A stretch of 51,063 nucleotides of DNA from Emiliania huxleyi CCMP1516 (Eukaryota > Haptophyta > Isochrysidales > Noelaerhabdaceae). The stretch is taken from NCBI RefSeq assembly GCF_000372725.1, contig NW_005200298.1, positions 121,175 to 172,237 on the forward strand. Reading direction: 5' to 3'. Position numbers and translations under genes: made by a program. This document shows, piece by piece, positions 39,169-49,201 of this stretch (positions within the stretch are counted from its first letter, which is position 1; each line of letters starts with the position of its first letter). Below the pieces are notes generated by a model. It saw only the letters and a list, made by a program, of their open reading frames with translations, did not search any database and was not told the origin of the DNA.

Positions 39169-40651
39169 TCAATGGACCTGCCCCTGTGTACTATGTTGCC
39201 GTCGCGTGCCGCCGGCAAAGAACAGCACGTAGCAAATTTGCTCACGTTGTGAAGAAGACAGTCCTTGCCAATCGCGCTGGGCCCACAGCCAGTCAAGCAC
39301 AGACCTGCGGCCGTTGGCTGCGGCGACCTCGAGGGTCTCCGCTACTATGAACGCCGTTAACGGCCCGACAGGATCATCCTCCGAACCTACTGTCGTCGCC
39401 CATCGCAACACCTCCAACTGACCGCCCGCTGCCGCATACAAGCAGACCTTGAACCTCCAGCCACGGGGGCCGCTGTCTCCGCTCAGCAGGTCCAGATCCG
39501 CATTCAGCCAGCGTAGCACATCGAGCTGGCCCGTGGCAGCCGGCCACGTGTACATGTCGGCGTCCCAGGCGGCACCACCCGCTTCCAAGGCCCACTGCAG
39601 AAAATGGAGGTGCCCGCAAGCGGCGGCGATTCCTGGCTCCTTGCCGGACCACCGGATGCCCTCCTCGTGCAGCCATGTAGCCATCTCTACCGACCCGCTC
39701 TCTGCAGCGTACTCGAGCATGTGCTCCTCCTCCCAAGGGCAACCGACACCGCGCGCGAGCTTGAGCAGCTCGTGGTGGCCGGCTCGCGCCGCGGCTCGCG
39801 CGGTGCCCTCGTCCCAAGGCATCAGGTATGCGTCATCGGTCAAGCAGCGAAGCATTTTGAAGAGGTGCAGATCCCCGACGGCGGCCGCTGTCTCGCACAT
39901 AAGCGGCCGCAGCACGGGAAATGTCTCGATGCACCACCGCAGCCGGGCCGGCGAGGATAAGCAGTCTCGGAGGGGCGTGCAGAGGCGCGGCCGCCACAGG
40001 AAAGGCGGCCTCGCTGCCTGGGCGCGCACCTTGACAGAGACCACGAGCTTGCCGTCTGCCACATAGCCGGAGCCCGCCTCGCAGAGTTCCGCAACCGTCA
40101 CAAGCTTCGGGTAGCCCAAATTCGGCTTCAGCGCGCTGAACAGGTGGGAGGCGTCTGTGCAGCGGAGTAGGGCTGGGTCACGCGACGCTTGGAAGTGCGG
40201 GTTCGGGCCGCGGGTGCAGTGCACATGGTCTGGTGACTCTCCTCGAGGGCTTTTGATTGTGCACGGCGAGTTTGAACTCCGCGTGCCGCGTCCAGCCCTG
40301 TGGCAGCGTCGCCGCGTCGGGCACCTCGAGGAAGATGGAAAACGCCGTTTTCACACCGTCGCTTTTCGCGGCGTCCAGGAGGAGTCGCCAGCGGCACTGG
40401 CCGCTCTTGAAGATAGGCGAGTAGACCGTGTCGCGCAGAGCCACGTCATACATGTTCACGTGCCACGTGTACTCTGCCTCCTCTGCCCTGGGAGCTCGAG
40501 CCCAAATCGCGTCGCGCATGGCCGTGCAAGCCAGCGCGGCACACAGTGCGTCGCCATTCTCGACGAGGTCAGTCACGAGTCGCATCAGCTCCTCCGAGCC
40601 GAGGCATTCGAGAATCGTGGGTGCGTGAGTACCCGGATCGCTCGCCGCCAT
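39169..40651 (-). CDS. F-box / MATH / ankyrin-like repeat protein, one frame shift
   Basis: ATG at 40651. N-terminal F-box-like segment (ILECLGSEELMRLVTDLVEN, ALACTAMRDAIWAR), then a MATH domain: DTVYSPIFKSGQCRWRLLLD, FSIFLEVPDAATLPQGWTRH, AEFKLAVHNQ, and after a one-base change of frame near 40220 the rest of it, HFQASRDPALLRC and GYVADGKLVVSVKVRA. The remainder (about 40000-39169) is a string of degenerate ankyrin-like repeats (GDLHLFKMLRCL, GHHELLKLARGVGCPWEEEH, GHLHFLQWALEAGGAAWDAD, GQLDVLRWLN) ending at a stop in a CAAT microsatellite. MATH plus F-box suggests a ubiquitin-ligase adaptor. The shift has no splice sites and may be an assembly error or mild decay. Confidence 0.72.
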
Positions 40652-40815
40652 TCGATTAGGCGTTGACCAGGCGCCGGTGGAGGGGCGGTCCGGGCGTCTG
40701 TGTTTCCCGCGCTCGAGAAAAAAAAAGGGCGTACCATCTCGGTGTCGAAACACCGCTCTGACAGCGCTCACAGCTGCGAAAGGAATTTCGCCTTCGTGGC
40801 GCGACCCTCCCCTAC
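40652..40815. other. Upstream region of the F-box/MATH gene
   Basis: Short spacer with an A run (40719-40726) before the telomere-like array. No other feature seen. Confidence 0.4.
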
Positions 40816-41035
40816 ACCCTAACCCTAACCCTAACCCTAACCCTAACCCTAGCCCTAACACCCTAACCCTAACCCTAGGTCAGCGTACGGGGCTGAGTCT
40901 TACTCGTCGGCGCTGGGGCCAGACCTCAGCGCAGAACCCTGCAACGCTGGCATATACAGACACAACAAGACTAATTTTAACCCTAACCCAACCCTAACCC
41001 GAACCCGAACCCGAACCCGAACCCGAACCCGACCG
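40816..41035 (+). repeat. Interstitial telomere-type repeats
   Basis: Nine or so CCCTAA units with one CCCTAG variant at 40816-40877, then about 100 bases of other sequence, then CCCTAACCCAACCCTAACCC followed by six CCCGAA units (40979-41032). The strand reads CCCTAA left to right, as at the left end of a chromosome, but genes continue on both sides. Confidence 0.92.
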
Positions 41036-41868
41036 GACCTGGACCGGACCCCCAACTCCACACCGCAAATTTGAAAGATCTTGATGAAAATCAGGGGCCC
41101 GACCGCAAGTTTCTCCAAAACTTTCGCAGGCGCTCCGCGCCTGCAGATTTTGAAATAAATTCGATAAAATTGGGGGCTGGGCCAAATCAGAGATCACATC
41201 AGAGCACTTGGAGCACTTGGAGTGCAGTTATCAGCCTCACATCCAGGGCCGGGGAGCTGAGAAGCGCACCCAGCGGGCCGCGATGATCGGGATCGGGTTA
41301 CGGGCTAGAGAGCCCTAGCCCCGGGGGTGCGTGTTCGCAGGGCCATAACACGGGTCTCCGAGGGTTGGCCCCGCGTACCGGGTTTCCCCTTAACTGCAGG
41401 ACGCCCCCTCTACTACACAGAGATTCGCTTTTCTCGGCAATTTTGCGACGCTTTTGCTTGTGAGATTGCGGTCACATGATTCGGCTTGGCGTCGCCATGC
41501 GATCGATCGTTTCGCTTCGAGAGTCTATTCGTTTCTTAAGTTTGTTGGTGGCGAAAAAAAAACGAGCCTGATTATCGGCTCGAGCCCCGACGGCTGACCC
41601 CCAGCACCGGGGTGGTGCCCCTGATGATTGTATCTGCTGATGGTGCAAGCGCGTCACTCTGCATACACAGCTTCGAGCTTGACGCAGCTCGCATTTATAG
41701 CATTTTAGCACATGTACACGGTTTGGCGTGTTTGCACAAGATACCCTGTCACTGCGGCGAGAGTTGGGGCTGCGCGGCTACGGCTGTGCGGCCCCGCTGC
41801 GAGCGAGAGGTGGGCTGTGGTCGCGGGGAAGCCGCTGCGCAGCGTGGACGTGCCTACACCCGCGGGTC
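41036..41868. other. AT-richer stretch beside the telomere repeats, no gene
   Basis: Subtelomere-like sequence with GAGCACTTGGAGCACTTGG (41211), which resembles the reverse of the AAGTGCTCAAGTGCTC end of the 52-bp dispersed repeat, and a short hairpin CGAGCC...GGCTCG near 41563-41584. No coding frame. Confidence 0.5.
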
Positions 41869-42789
41869 CTAGCCCCGAGCCTGCCCCCCTCCCGGCTCGA
41901 CGCTCCGCAACACGCGCGCAATGTCCTCCACCACCGCCGCGTTGCCACACAGCACCTGCCCCTTGCCTGCACGCAGCGTGAAAGGGCCGCCGAGGTGGTC
42001 TCGGAAGACGCCGCCCGCCTCGTGCACGATGACATAGCCCGCCGCCACGTCCCACGGGCCTCCAAACCCGTCCTCAAAGTAGGCGTCCAGCCGGCCCGCG
42101 GCGACGTCGATCATGTTTTGCGCCGCGGACCCAGAGTTGCGCAGCCCGCGCAGGCTGGCTTGCAGAAGCGCGCCGATCCGGGCCGTGGCGAGCGTGTTCA
42201 TCGCCGGGTTGCGCGACGCTCCCAGGTTGTTGACGACGAGCGCCTCGCCGACACCCGCCGCGCCGCCGACTCGTATGGGGCGGCCGTTGAGCGTTGCGCC
42301 GCCATCCTTTGTCGCCACGCACATCTCATCGAGCAGAGGGTTGAAGATGACACCGAGCACGAGTTCGCCTCGGACGGCGAGCCCTATCGACACTGTGACG
42401 GGCCAGTAGCCATGCACAAAGTTGGTCGTCCCGTCGAGGGGATCAATAATCCACGTCGGCTGCTCGCCAAGCTCGAGCGGCGCATCGGCGGCGCCTCCGC
42501 CGGCGAAGGTCGACTCCTCACCGATGAAGCAGTGTTTGGGGAAGCGCTCGCGGATCGTGCCGATGATGAGCTCCTCGCACGCCTTGTCGGTGGCCGTCAC
42601 GAGGTCGACCGATGCCTCTGCTGCCGGCGCTCCCTGCTCGCTCCCCTTGCTCTCGACAGCCACGCTGAGCTTGCCGCCGTCGCCGCCTCCCGCGCGCTGC
42701 GCGTGCGCCTCGCGGATCATCCGTCCCGCCGTGCGCGCCACCTGCACCGCCAGATCGCGGAACGCCGACAGATCGTCGAGGTCTGGCAT
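41869..42789 (-). CDS. Inositol monophosphatase
   Basis: Single exon, ATG at 42789, 306 residues, close to the usual 270-290 of the family. Mg-dependent dephosphorylation of inositol monophosphates, last step of inositol recycling; some members act on histidinol phosphate or galactose phosphate. Motif A WIIDPLDGTTNFVHG carries Asp116 and Asp119, GEES carries Glu91, and motif B GPWDVAAGYVIVHEAGG carries Asp247, so all metal ligands are present. A Gly/Ala insertion after residue 33 and another near 97-104 are unlike most homologues but lie in loops. No signal peptide. Probably functional and cytosolic. Confidence 0.93.
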   Translation of the reverse strand: MPDLDDLSAFRDLAVQVARTAGRMIREAHAQRAGGGDGGKLSVAVESKGSEQGAPAAEASVDLVTATDKACEELIIGTIRERFPKHCFIGEESTFAGGGAADAPLELGEQPTWIIDPLDGTTNFVHGYWPVTVSIGLAVRGELVLGVIFNPLLDEMCVATKDGGATLNGRPIRVGGAAGVGEALVVNNLGASRNPAMNTLATARIGALLQASLRGLRNSGSAAQNMIDVAAGRLDAYFEDGFGGPWDVAAGYVIVHEAGGVFRDHLGGPFTLRAGKGQVLCGNAAVVEDIARVLRSVEPGGGQARG

Positions 42790-43369
42790 TGGCTCCGCGA
42801 CGCGATCTGTCGTCGTTCCGCGATCGTCGAGGTGCGCGAGGGGCGTCGGATCTTTATGTTGGGAGTGGGGTAACCCCAGTCGTGTGTATAGAGAGATGTC
42901 CCTGTTGAGTATTGTCCGACAGTCGAGATGCCTTGTTCCAGAGGGATGTGTCCTGGACGGCGTCTCGTCGTGGTCCTTCAGGACGATAGCTTTGTCCCTT
43001 TCAGGACGATGGTGATCTTGGTGTGATCGCCGGTCTCGGGAACCGTACCCATACTAACACAAAAGTAAAGCACCACTAGCGATTTCGCGCGGAGGGCGTA
43101 GTGAAGCCCTGGGGCGCTCACTGTGTGTTATTCGGGTGGGGATCCATCAGTGGTAACCGGCTTTAGTCACAGATCCAAGCTCAGACGCCACACCAACACC
43201 ACAAACACGCTCACTTCGCCGCTGCTGTAGAGGGCCCCCGGGGGCCCATACTACGTCGAAGTACGGACCCGATCTCGGCCCTCACGGGCTGCCACGCGCC
43301 CGCGCGCGGCGCGGGCCGCACCGCCCATGCCCCCGGGTCACCGACCCCGCCTCTCGGCCCTCTCGGCCC
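42790..43369. other. Upstream spacer, nothing recognised
   Basis: Upstream of the inositol monophosphatase gene. Contains short direct repeats of TTTCAGGACGAT (42978 and 43007). No coding frame or RNA gene found. Confidence 0.4.
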
Positions 43370-43780
43370 TCAGGAGCCTGCGGGAGACCGGCGAGGGGCG
43401 CGCCGCGCGCCGCCTGCAGAGCCGCCAGAGGCATTGTCGCCTCCGCTGGCGGGGTTCCCGCGCGCCCGCCCGCGCCCGGACCCGCGCCCGCTGCGCCCGC
43501 GGGCTCCGGATGCGCCGCCATCCTTCTCCTTCTTCTCGATGGCAGTCCGCGTGTGCTTGTCGACGGGTCGGCGGCGTGGTCGAGGGGAAGGTCGCCGGCG
43601 GCCGCAACTCCGCCGCCGTCGCTCCGCCGGCTCTGACCGAGTATCGGGCGTTGAGGGCGGCGGCGCAAGCGGGTCTGGCGCATCTATCGCCACGAGCCTC
43701 GCGACCGCGGTCGTGGCACACCTGGCGGCGGCTCTCGAGGCCGTCTCTACGGCGCTCGACGCCGTGTGAAGAATACTCAC
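43370..43780 (-). CDS. Small basic open frame, doubtful
   Basis: ATG at 43780 begins MSILHTASSAVETASRAAAR, CATTAVARLVAIDAPDP, then becomes Arg/Gly-rich. The first 40 residues could be a transit or N-terminal exon; the rest is low complexity. The opposite strand is open too. No family recognised. Confidence 0.2.
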   Translation of the reverse strand: MSILHTASSAVETASRAAARCATTAVARLVAIDAPDPLAPPPSTPDTRSEPAERRRRSCGRRRPSPRPRRRPVDKHTRTAIEKKEKDGGASGARGRSGRGSGRGRARGNPASGGDNASGGSAGGARRAPRRSPAGS

Positions 43781-44242
43781 TCACGTATAAAAGAGCCAGG
43801 TTGCAACCCTAGTCTCGCACTGCGCTGTGAACGCTGCTGGTTGGCGTCGGTTCACCCCGTCCCCATGCCATCCAGGTCGTTGGTTGCTGCCACAGGTCCC
43901 GCACTATATGTAGTACAATGCCCCGTTCTCTGGATCATGCTTGTTGGGGTACGGTTTGTATCGCGCGCCTTGCGGGGGGGGCGCGGAAAAGAGGAACCTC
44001 TTAGCGTCATCGCCACGGTGCTGCAAGCAGCGCCGGGCAACGACGGCTTACCGCCTCCCGGTCCCCCTCGGCATACCTCCGCTGCTTAATGTTTGACGAC
44101 TCGAACCCGTGAAGCGTCCCCGTGCGCGGGTTACCCCGCACACGGGTCAGCCTGCCAGCCACGTATCCACGCAAGCGTGGTCCGCGCGCATGGCATACAG
44201 GCGTCCGCCAGACAGCGCAGAGGCTAGGCGACCGGGGAAGGA
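43781..44242. other. Spacer with hairpin, nothing coding
   Basis: A hairpin formed by CCCGTGCGCGGG and CCCCGCACACGGG (44119-44147) is the only clear structure. Confidence 0.4.
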
Positions 44243-44911
44243 CTAGCTCAAGGGCAACACAGCGTCACCAGCCGTTGGCGCGCAGAACAAGTCTGCGGCC
44301 CCCGGTTGGGACGAGTGCGCGACGCGGTTGAACCGCTCAATATGGCCGGCAGCTCGCGCTGCCGGCGGGGTTGGTTGGGGAGAACCGGCACGGGGAAAGC
44401 CGGCCTCCCCGGAGGGGTCGCCCCCTGGAGGGGCCCCAAAGGGCCCCCCGGGGGGGCGGGGGCCCCCGCCCCGAGGGGCGGGGGCAGGTTCGTCGCTTAG
44501 CGCGATGGAGTCTGCCCTTGTTGCCAAGTCGGCGAGCGTGTTGTGTATCGAGAGAGAGACCATAGCAGATGCGAGAGCGGCGTCGTCCGGGGAGAGTGGT
44601 GGTGGGGGAAGGTCAACATCGAGGGCAAGTACGCATCGCGCTCCCCGATCGTCTCCGATCTCCCTCGCCTGCTCGCTCGGCACGTACTCGGACCATATCG
44701 CTCGAACACGAACTCGGGGGGCACGGCGAGGGTTAGCGACGGATGCGGCTTTAGGGTCGGTGGCGGGCGAGGGGTGGCTGCCAGGGCTGGCTGGGGCTGT
44801 AGCCGTTGGTGTAGCAGGTCCACAGTTGGCGTCGCTATCATCTTTCCTCTCCGAGTCCTGGGCGCTGGTGCCAGTGCCCACCACCCGTGACGAAAAACGA
44901 ACGTACACCAA
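44243..44911 (-). CDS. Unknown protein, 222 residues, low complexity
   Basis: ATG-type frame with MVYVRFSSRVVGTGTSAQDS at the start, a more ordered core RVRVRAIWSEYVPSEQAREI, VLALDVDLPPPPLSPDDAAL, ASAMVSLSIHNTLADLATRA, and a Pro/Gly-rich C-terminal half built from GGGGCCCC-like runs. The ordered core argues for coding, but no domain is recognised. The frame is open on the other strand as well. Confidence 0.35.
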   Translation of the reverse strand: MVYVRFSSRVVGTGTSAQDSERKDDSDANCGPATPTATAPASPGSHPSPATDPKAASVANPRRAPRVRVRAIWSEYVPSEQAREIGDDRGARCVLALDVDLPPPPLSPDDAALASAMVSLSIHNTLADLATRADSIALSDEPAPAPRGGGPRPPGGPFGAPPGGDPSGEAGFPRAGSPQPTPPAARAAGHIERFNRVAHSSQPGAADLFCAPTAGDAVLPLS

Positions 44912-45666
44912 GCGCTAAGCGTGAGGACACGATTTCGAATTCGGAGGTGCATCTGAGCAAAATTGGGCCCGCTCCGGTGTGAAAAAATTATAAGGGTCAA
45001 TCTGCCGATTCGATCCGGAAGCCACTCGACCACCGAGCGGCCGACGGCCGAAGTAAGCAGAGTAGATGATGGTCTAGAGGTAGAGCGTTCAATCAGCGAC
45101 CGATACCCGTAACACATTACCGGGGGAATTAGACACAACAGATACGCACAACCGACGCCCGAAGTGCCAAGAAGGACGTCATTAGTACGAAACCTCAGAA
45201 GGCCATGGGCGCCGAGAGAACATTCCCTCGAGAGGACAAAAGAAAGCCGTCGCACCCCCTCCTTGCGCAGTGTCCCCCGCTATGTGTCGCCAATTGGGGC
45301 ACGCTATCCTGTGCAGTCAGGGCAAGCGGGGGCGGGACGCAGTCCCATCTCTCCTGTGTACGGGTGGGTTCTGTCTCCAGTCTCGGAGGGGGGCTAAAAG
45401 GTAAGAATATCTAATTTTTTTGTGAGTTACCTTGCCTTACCTTAAATTAATATCTCTTATCTCCGCCTCGCCCCACCGTGCGTTGCCACCCCACCCTCGC
45501 CCCCACCCCCCACCCTCGCCGCCTCCACCCTGACAAGCACGGTTGCTCACTGTTCAATGGACAAGAGTCAATGCGGCTCAATTCGAGACATGTCATGAGA
45601 GCCGCGCGCGGGGCGAGCAACTCTGCGAAGCGCGTGTGTGTGATTGCGCCCCGCGTACCCGGGCAT
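44912..45666. other. AT-richer spacer, nothing coding
   Basis: Contains GGTAAG...CTTACC inverted motifs near 45400-45443 and C-rich CCACCCTCGCC repeats (45485-45520). A minus-strand open frame (44497-45255) has poor composition. Confidence 0.4.
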
Positions 45667-48600
45667 TCAGCTGCTAGGTGTTGGGTCGTCGTACGACCAG
45701 TCGGGCATCATGGTCAGTGAAAGCGGTCGGACGTCGGCGTGCTTCTGCGCGTCCGCGGGCACTGGCGAGTAGTCGTCCTGCGTCGTAAACGCGATGTCGT
45801 ACTCGAAGCGCCCGGAAACCCACTCGATGTCGATGACCCGCGCGGGGTAGTAGGCGACGTTGTCGGCGTCCCACTTGGTGTAGATAATGTCGTTGAATCG
45901 GGGCATCGGCTTGCCACAGGCGGTGTGGGCGTGGTCCGGGTGAGAAGAGTAGCAGGCGCGGAACTTCTCGTTCATCTGCTCGCGGTTTGCCGGGCGGGCG
46001 AGGCGGCGCCGCGACACGCGTGGCTGCGGCTCCTCCTCCTCCTCGTCGTCCTCGTCGTCGCCGCCAGCTGCGATGTCCGCCTCCGCCTTGCTCATGGCGG
46101 AGCGAATGCGCTTCTGCCTGTCGTTGTCGGGGTTGTGCTGAATGCCGTGGCCGCCGCCGCCGCTGATCGGCGGCGCAGGCATGCTCGGCGCTGCACGCAC
46201 GCTCTCGCCCACCATCTTGTCGGCGCGCATCAGCCGCGACGTGCGAACCCAGAGCTCCTTCTTCGCCCAGCGCGGGTCGGTGTGCGGCACGACGTAGATC
46301 ATCCAGAGCTCGCGGAACCGCTCTGGCTCGGTCCGGATGCTGCGCACTAGCGCGTCCTTGATCGACTCGTTGTGCTGCTTGGTGCTCATCACCTGGACCC
46401 ACTGCTGCACGCCGAGCGCGAAGGTCCGGATGATGCTGTAGCAGCTGTACGAGGTGAAGAGGCGCGGCGGCGTGGTTGCCATCCTCGCGAGCATCTCATC
46501 GTCGACCAGCGTGCACAGCCGGCCGATCGCCTGCAGGATGTACTCGCCGTGGGTTGTGATCTGGCGGTTGACCACTGCGTCGAACATGAAGAACATGTCG
46601 GTGAGGTAGCCGTGGTGCGGCGGAATGATCCACGTGTCGTGCGTGTCACCTCGGAAGCCGTGCGGCTTGTAGTTGATGCCACGGCCGCCGAGGTCGCCGG
46701 CGAGGGCGATAGACTTGAGCTTGAACGGCCGCCCCGACTGGCGGCGGCGGTGGGCGTAAAGCAGCAGGGCCGTGTACGCGTGGTTGATGTTGATGAACCT
46801 GGAGCGAAACATCTTGACACGGCCCTCGTAGAGGTCCTCGACGTGTGGCTCGACGTGGCTCCGCCGGTCAGCGGAGCGGCAGCCGTTGTAGAGCTCGGGC
46901 GATGCGTCGTGGATCGCGGTGAGCACAGTGAGGCTGTCGTGGTCGGGCGCGATGTAGACGTCGTCGGAGGCGCCCGAGCCCGAAGCGCCGCGCCACATGA
47001 TGCGGAGGTTCTTGTGGTCGAGGATGATGACAAAGAGGTCGCACACGCAGCGCTCGGGCAGCCTGTTGCCGTCCTCGTACATCAGGTCGCCCTCAAGGAT
47101 GTGCCGCGCGAGCTGCATCTTCTGCTGGTCGTTCTTGGTGTAGTTGGAGATGATGAGCGCGCGGCGCTCCTGCTCGCCTGGAACAGTCGACATCGAGGCG
47201 AGCATCAGCGCAATACCAACACCGTCCGACTCGAGCACCTTGTCTCCGCGGCGTGACGACTCGCGCTGCGTCCTGTCGACAATCTCGGCGATCTCGCGCG
47301 AGCTCTTGTCGCCGCCCTCCTCGATGTCGTCGAGGTCGGCCTTCTTGACGGTGATCGCGCCGTCGGCGCGGCGCTTGAAGGGCGGCATGGGCTCGTTGAG
47401 CTCGTTGTCCCACCAATCGTACTTCTTGAGGACTGCCTCGTAGATCGGCGCCTTCTTGATCGCGATGATCTGCTTGCGGTCGGGCACCGGCTCGTGCAGG
47501 ATGGTGCGCTCGGCGTACTCGGCCTTCGTGAAACCGTAGCCGACGTAGTTGGACGGGTGCGCCATGCAGTGGATGTCGTGCTGGACGCGGGAGGCCGTCT
47601 CGGAGAGGTCGTGGCCGCATGCGCTAGGCGTGGCCGTCAGAGCAACGACGCCACGCACCGCCGAGCGCACGCCCGTCGCGTCCATCTGGTTGCGGAACTC
47701 GTTGCGCATGCGGTCTTCGTCTACCTCTCCCGACCGGGTCTCGGTGCGGCCGTCGGCGGCGGGTACGTCCTCCTCCTCGTCCAGAAGCGGCTCGTCGTCG
47801 GTCTCGATGGTCACTGGGTCCTGCGAGCTGCCGGCCGCGGCTGCGGAAGCCGCAGCTCCCGCCTGGACGAGCGCCCCGAGGCCCTTCTCGAGGCGTCGCA
47901 GCACGTCGGGCGGCGCATCAAACTGCAGACGCTCGGTGGCGCTGCCGTTGTTGGAGCGGTTGAGGTCGTCCTCGTCGAGAATGAACCACACGCGCGCGAC
48001 GGGCCGATTGGCGCCGTCGTCGAAGGGCGCGTACGGGTCGTGGCACTTGGGAGGGTAGGGGTGGCGCGTATTGCCCTTCATGATCTCGAGCAAACCCTCC
48101 GAGGCGGCGCGGACTCCGATCAGGTTCTTGACCTGGTTGGGGTTCATGCAGATGATAAGCGCCTGCGGCCGCGCGAGCATGAGGCTGTTCGGGTCGAACT
48201 CGATCTGCTCCCCGAAACTGGTCCGGCGAGGGTGCAGGATGAACTTGCGGTAGTCCTCAAGCGGCAGACCGATGTTGCCCGCTCCGACCTCGTGCTCGAA
48301 GATCTCCTTGATGCGCTTGTTGAGCTTCTCGATGCCGCCAGCCATGTCGCGCGAACCCGTCTCGGCGCCTCCCTTGTTGCGGACTGGAGCGCGAGGGAGG
48401 GATCGCCGCGTCGGGGGGGGGGGGGGTTGGATGGCAAGTGGGGAGGCGAGCAGCACACCGCCAAAGATGGGGACGCAGCCATCGACAAAGAAGCCCGCCC
48501 ACCCCGAGGCCCCGGCCTCTGGCGTCTTGCTCAGCTGCGTGGAGCCGACGATGAGGATCTCCTTGTGTGAGCCCTTCAGCGGTGGCTCGAGGTCGAAATC

Positions 48601-49119
48601 GCGTACCGTGAAGAAAGGCCCGCGCATTTGGGCGGCGCCCTCTGCGTACTCTGCGGGAATCTCCTTGCAAGGCGGACTCGGCTTGGACTCGTACATCAGG
48701 TGCGCGTATATCAGACAGACGGCCTTCTCCTCCTCGGACCCGACGCGAAAGCGTGAAAGCGTGTGGTCCACACAAACCTTTGAGAAGGCGTGCGAGGTCG
48801 GCGCGTCCTGCTTGACTGGCGGCCCGAGCGGCCAATAGTGCTGGTGCTCGGTGAGGCTTGACACGTCGACGTTGACGGCAGCCTGCTGCCCCTGTGACTG
48901 CGAACGGATGCTTGGCCCAACCGGCACAAACGGCTGGCTGCGACTCGGTGCGAGAAGTGCTCGGGCAAAGGCGCCGCGCACGCACGTCCGCTCGCGGTAG
49001 CGGTTGGGGTCGGATCGAATGGCGTGAATGGTATCGTCGATCTCGGTCGCGTCATCGCCACGCGCGATGAGGGCGACTCGCAGCGCCTCCTCGGCAGAGG
49101 GCTGCGTGCTGGCGGACAT
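45667..49119 (-). CDS. SF2-like helicase/ATPase with degenerate Walker A
   Basis: Large protein, about 1125 residues from ATG at 49119, with exons 49119-48459 and 48383-45667 (GT-AG intron 48384-48458 containing a C run; its 75 bases keep the frame open). Helicase-type motifs in order: ILIVGSTQLSKT (Walker A position, with Ser where Gly precedes Lys), ALIICMNPNQVKNL, FILDEDDLN (Walker B, DExD-like), VVALTATPS (motif III), then after a 100-residue insert SIALAGDLGGRGIN (motif V) and YILQAIGRL (motif VI). The C-terminus has a long acidic tract and a Tudor-like stretch (AYYPARVIDIEWVSGRFEYD). Layout recalls SF2 helicases and the Z1-type ATPases. It may be of viral or mobile-element origin, or a chromatin protein; I cannot decide. 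Codon use matches the window. Confidence 0.68.
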   Translation of the reverse strand: MSASTQPSAEEALRVALIARGDDATEIDDTIHAIRSDPNRYRERTCVRGAFARALLAPSRSQPFVPVGPSIRSQSQGQQAAVNVDVSSLTEHQHYWPLGPPVKQDAPTSHAFSKVCVDHTLSRFRVGSEEEKAVCLIYAHLMYESKPSPPCKEIPAEYAEGAAQMRGPFFTVRDFDLEPPLKGSHKEILIVGSTQLSKTPEAGASGWAGFFVDGCVPIFGGVLLASPLAIQPPPPPTRRSLPRAPVRNKGGAETGSRDMAGGIEKLNKRIKEIFEHEVGAGNIGLPLEDYRKFILHPRRTSFGEQIEFDPNSLMLARPQALIICMNPNQVKNLIGVRAASEGLLEIMKGNTRHPYPPKCHDPYAPFDDGANRPVARVWFILDEDDLNRSNNGSATERLQFDAPPDVLRRLEKGLGALVQAGAAASAAAAGSSQDPVTIETDDEPLLDEEEDVPAADGRTETRSGEVDEDRMRNEFRNQMDATGVRSAVRGVVALTATPSACGHDLSETASRVQHDIHCMAHPSNYVGYGFTKAEYAERTILHEPVPDRKQIIAIKKAPIYEAVLKKYDWWDNELNEPMPPFKRRADGAITVKKADLDDIEEGGDKSSREIAEIVDRTQRESSRRGDKVLESDGVGIALMLASMSTVPGEQERRALIISNYTKNDQQKMQLARHILEGDLMYEDGNRLPERCVCDLFVIILDHKNLRIMWRGASGSGASDDVYIAPDHDSLTVLTAIHDASPELYNGCRSADRRSHVEPHVEDLYEGRVKMFRSRFININHAYTALLLYAHRRRQSGRPFKLKSIALAGDLGGRGINYKPHGFRGDTHDTWIIPPHHGYLTDMFFMFDAVVNRQITTHGEYILQAIGRLCTLVDDEMLARMATTPPRLFTSYSCYSIIRTFALGVQQWVQVMSTKQHNESIKDALVRSIRTEPERFRELWMIYVVPHTDPRWAKKELWVRTSRLMRADKMVGESVRAAPSMPAPPISGGGGHGIQHNPDNDRQKRIRSAMSKAEADIAAGGDDEDDEEEEEPQPRVSRRRLARPANREQMNEKFRACYSSHPDHAHTACGKPMPRFNDIIYTKWDADNVAYYPARVIDIEWVSGRFEYDIAFTTQDDYSPVPADAQKHADVRPLSLTMMPDWSYDDPTPSS

Positions 49120-49201
49120 CGACGCTCCTGGGGGCAGGCACGAGGCAGGGACGCGTCTAGGTCGTGTCCATCGCGAAAAAAGAAAAAAATGCCTCGCTGC
49201 C

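Noticed and set aside
45062..45140. GGTCTAGAGGTAGAGCG, reminiscent of a tRNA D arm
   Set aside because: No T arm or pairing acceptor ends follow.
46372..48570. Plus-strand frames of 294 and 358 codons
   Set aside because: Antisense to the helicase gene; GC-driven openness.
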